A stretch of 29,620 nucleotides of DNA, taken from positions 1 to 29,620 of the forward strand of contig RBZT01000105.1 in assembly GCA_003693705.1 (NCBI GenBank). The letters run 5' to 3'. Position numbers and translations under genes: made by a program. The notes under the pieces were generated by a model. That model saw only the letters and a program-made list of their open reading frames with translations. It searched no databases and was not told where the DNA came from. Origin of the DNA: Polymyxa betae (Eukaryota > Endomyxa > Phytomyxea > Plasmodiophorida > Plasmodiophoridae). Within the stretch, counting starts at the first letter, position 1; each line of letters begins with the position of its first letter. Below, one piece after another: positions 28,991 through 29,620 of the stretch.

Positions 28991-29620
28991 TTACCTGACA
29001 CTGCAAGACGTGGCGAAAAACACATTGCCAGCAACCATTAACAGATACATTGCGGATTTCATTGGACCGGGGGAGCTAGACATGATGACCCGCTTCAGCT
29101 GCCTATTGAAAGATCTTTCGTATTCTGTCTTAGGATTTTGAAAAGGGGTGAGAAAGTAATTATCACCGTCTCTGTATCCCAAATCAGCAGCAACCTGCTC
29201 GCCAGGCGTTAGTTTGGGCACAAGGCAATGGCGCGCCAGACGCCAATCTGGCCATTCTCCAGCTGGCACACCGCCGGCAATGTGTACGATTTTCGAGCAG
29301 CCCAGTGCCACACCTATCTCATAGCGGAGCCCTGCATGCTTAACTTTGTGTGAGTAATCCCCCCGGGCAATAGGTCGCTGTTCTCGAATGTAAAAATCGG
29401 TGCCGTCAATCGACATCGAAGGACGTTTCTGATCCCAATTTTCCCAGCGATCTTCAAATTTTATCTATGTATTTTATTTTAATTCAACGAGTATTTAAAA
29501 AAATATGCGGGTCACTTTGATTTCAACCCTAAAAAAGGGATCTCAACGAGATAAAAATACCCGCAATAAACAAAAATCATTGTGAAAGCCATTCATACCA
29601 AAGAAAGCCCTGCAATTCGC
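28991..29620 (-). mobile_element. DDE transposase, PIF/Harbinger or IS5-like, 3' part; continues past the right edge
   Basis: The final exon, 29464-28991 (acceptor CTACATAG on the minus strand), encodes KFEDRWENW, then MSIDGTDFYIREQRPI (first catalytic Asp), KHAGLRYEIGVALGCSKIVH, GGVPAGEWPDWRLAR (second Asp) and EQVAADLGYRDGDNYF. This is the order of the DDE_Tnp_4-type nuclease of PIF/Harbinger elements and related transposases. In the family the third acidic residue comes in a RxRHExxN block; here the sequence reads YERSFNRQLKRV and the tail diverges, so the third residue may be displaced or lost. Upstream exons and any DNA-binding domain would lie beyond 29464; bases 29465-29620 are intron-like and contain a TGCGGGT/ACCCGCA inverted repeat (29506-29512, 29559-29565). 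Probably a worn copy. Confidence 0.7.

Overview
The window looks like nuclear DNA from a eukaryotic microbe. Coding density is low. Several genes only read through if short GT..AG introns are removed (supported examples of 32, 48, 51, 73 and 99 bp, plus a few long ones). AATAAA signals follow several stop codons, and plant-type telomere motifs (AAACCCTAA / TTAGGGTTT) are scattered between genes. A cluster of secreted proteins, Ser/Thr kinase relics and a PIF/Harbinger-type transposase would fit an intron-containing protist, possibly a host-associated one such as a plasmodiophorid rhizarian. That placement is inference from gene style; nothing in the window proves it.

Layout. 1-62: the last codons of a gene entering from the left. 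785-4745 (minus): a multi-exon gene joining a long Ser/Pro-rich disordered region to a right-handed beta-helix region, with a tandem duplication (4804-4999) just 5' of it. 5100-5560: a GC-rich island without a clear gene. 6672-7953 (minus): a damaged protein kinase with a C-terminal membrane span. 8446-8560: a dispersed repeat and a tandem hairpin repeat. 10028-10177: a hairpin cluster. 11321-12834, 13461-14600 and 22218-23222 (plus): three predicted secreted proteins, of which the last two are clear paralogues and the first is a diverged, frame-interrupted relative. 14750-18290: AT-rich DNA with gene debris, a two-N assembly join and a second kinase relic. 18468-19619: a long-terminal-inverted-repeat element made of degenerate AGTAGATC units. 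19854-20198: a short basic ORF behind a TATA box. 21902-22176: three tandem promoter repeats directly ahead of the 22218 gene. 24955-25191: a small cysteine-containing secreted protein. 26004-27201: a two-exon membrane protein behind a telo-box cluster. 27341-27700: a second GC-rich island with a secreted-protein relic. 28010-28686: a small multi-exon gene. 28991-29620 (minus): a DDE transposase running off the right edge.

How it fits together. The window reads as an accessory region: a few GC-rich, apparently intact secreted or membrane protein genes sit in AT-rich DNA full of repeats and broken genes. The DNA-level signals I consider most worth pursuing are the triple promoter repeat ahead of one secreted gene, a decamer GTCGTACTGG that occurs seven times on the two strands, and a dense run of CGTTAC in and just after the 22218 gene.
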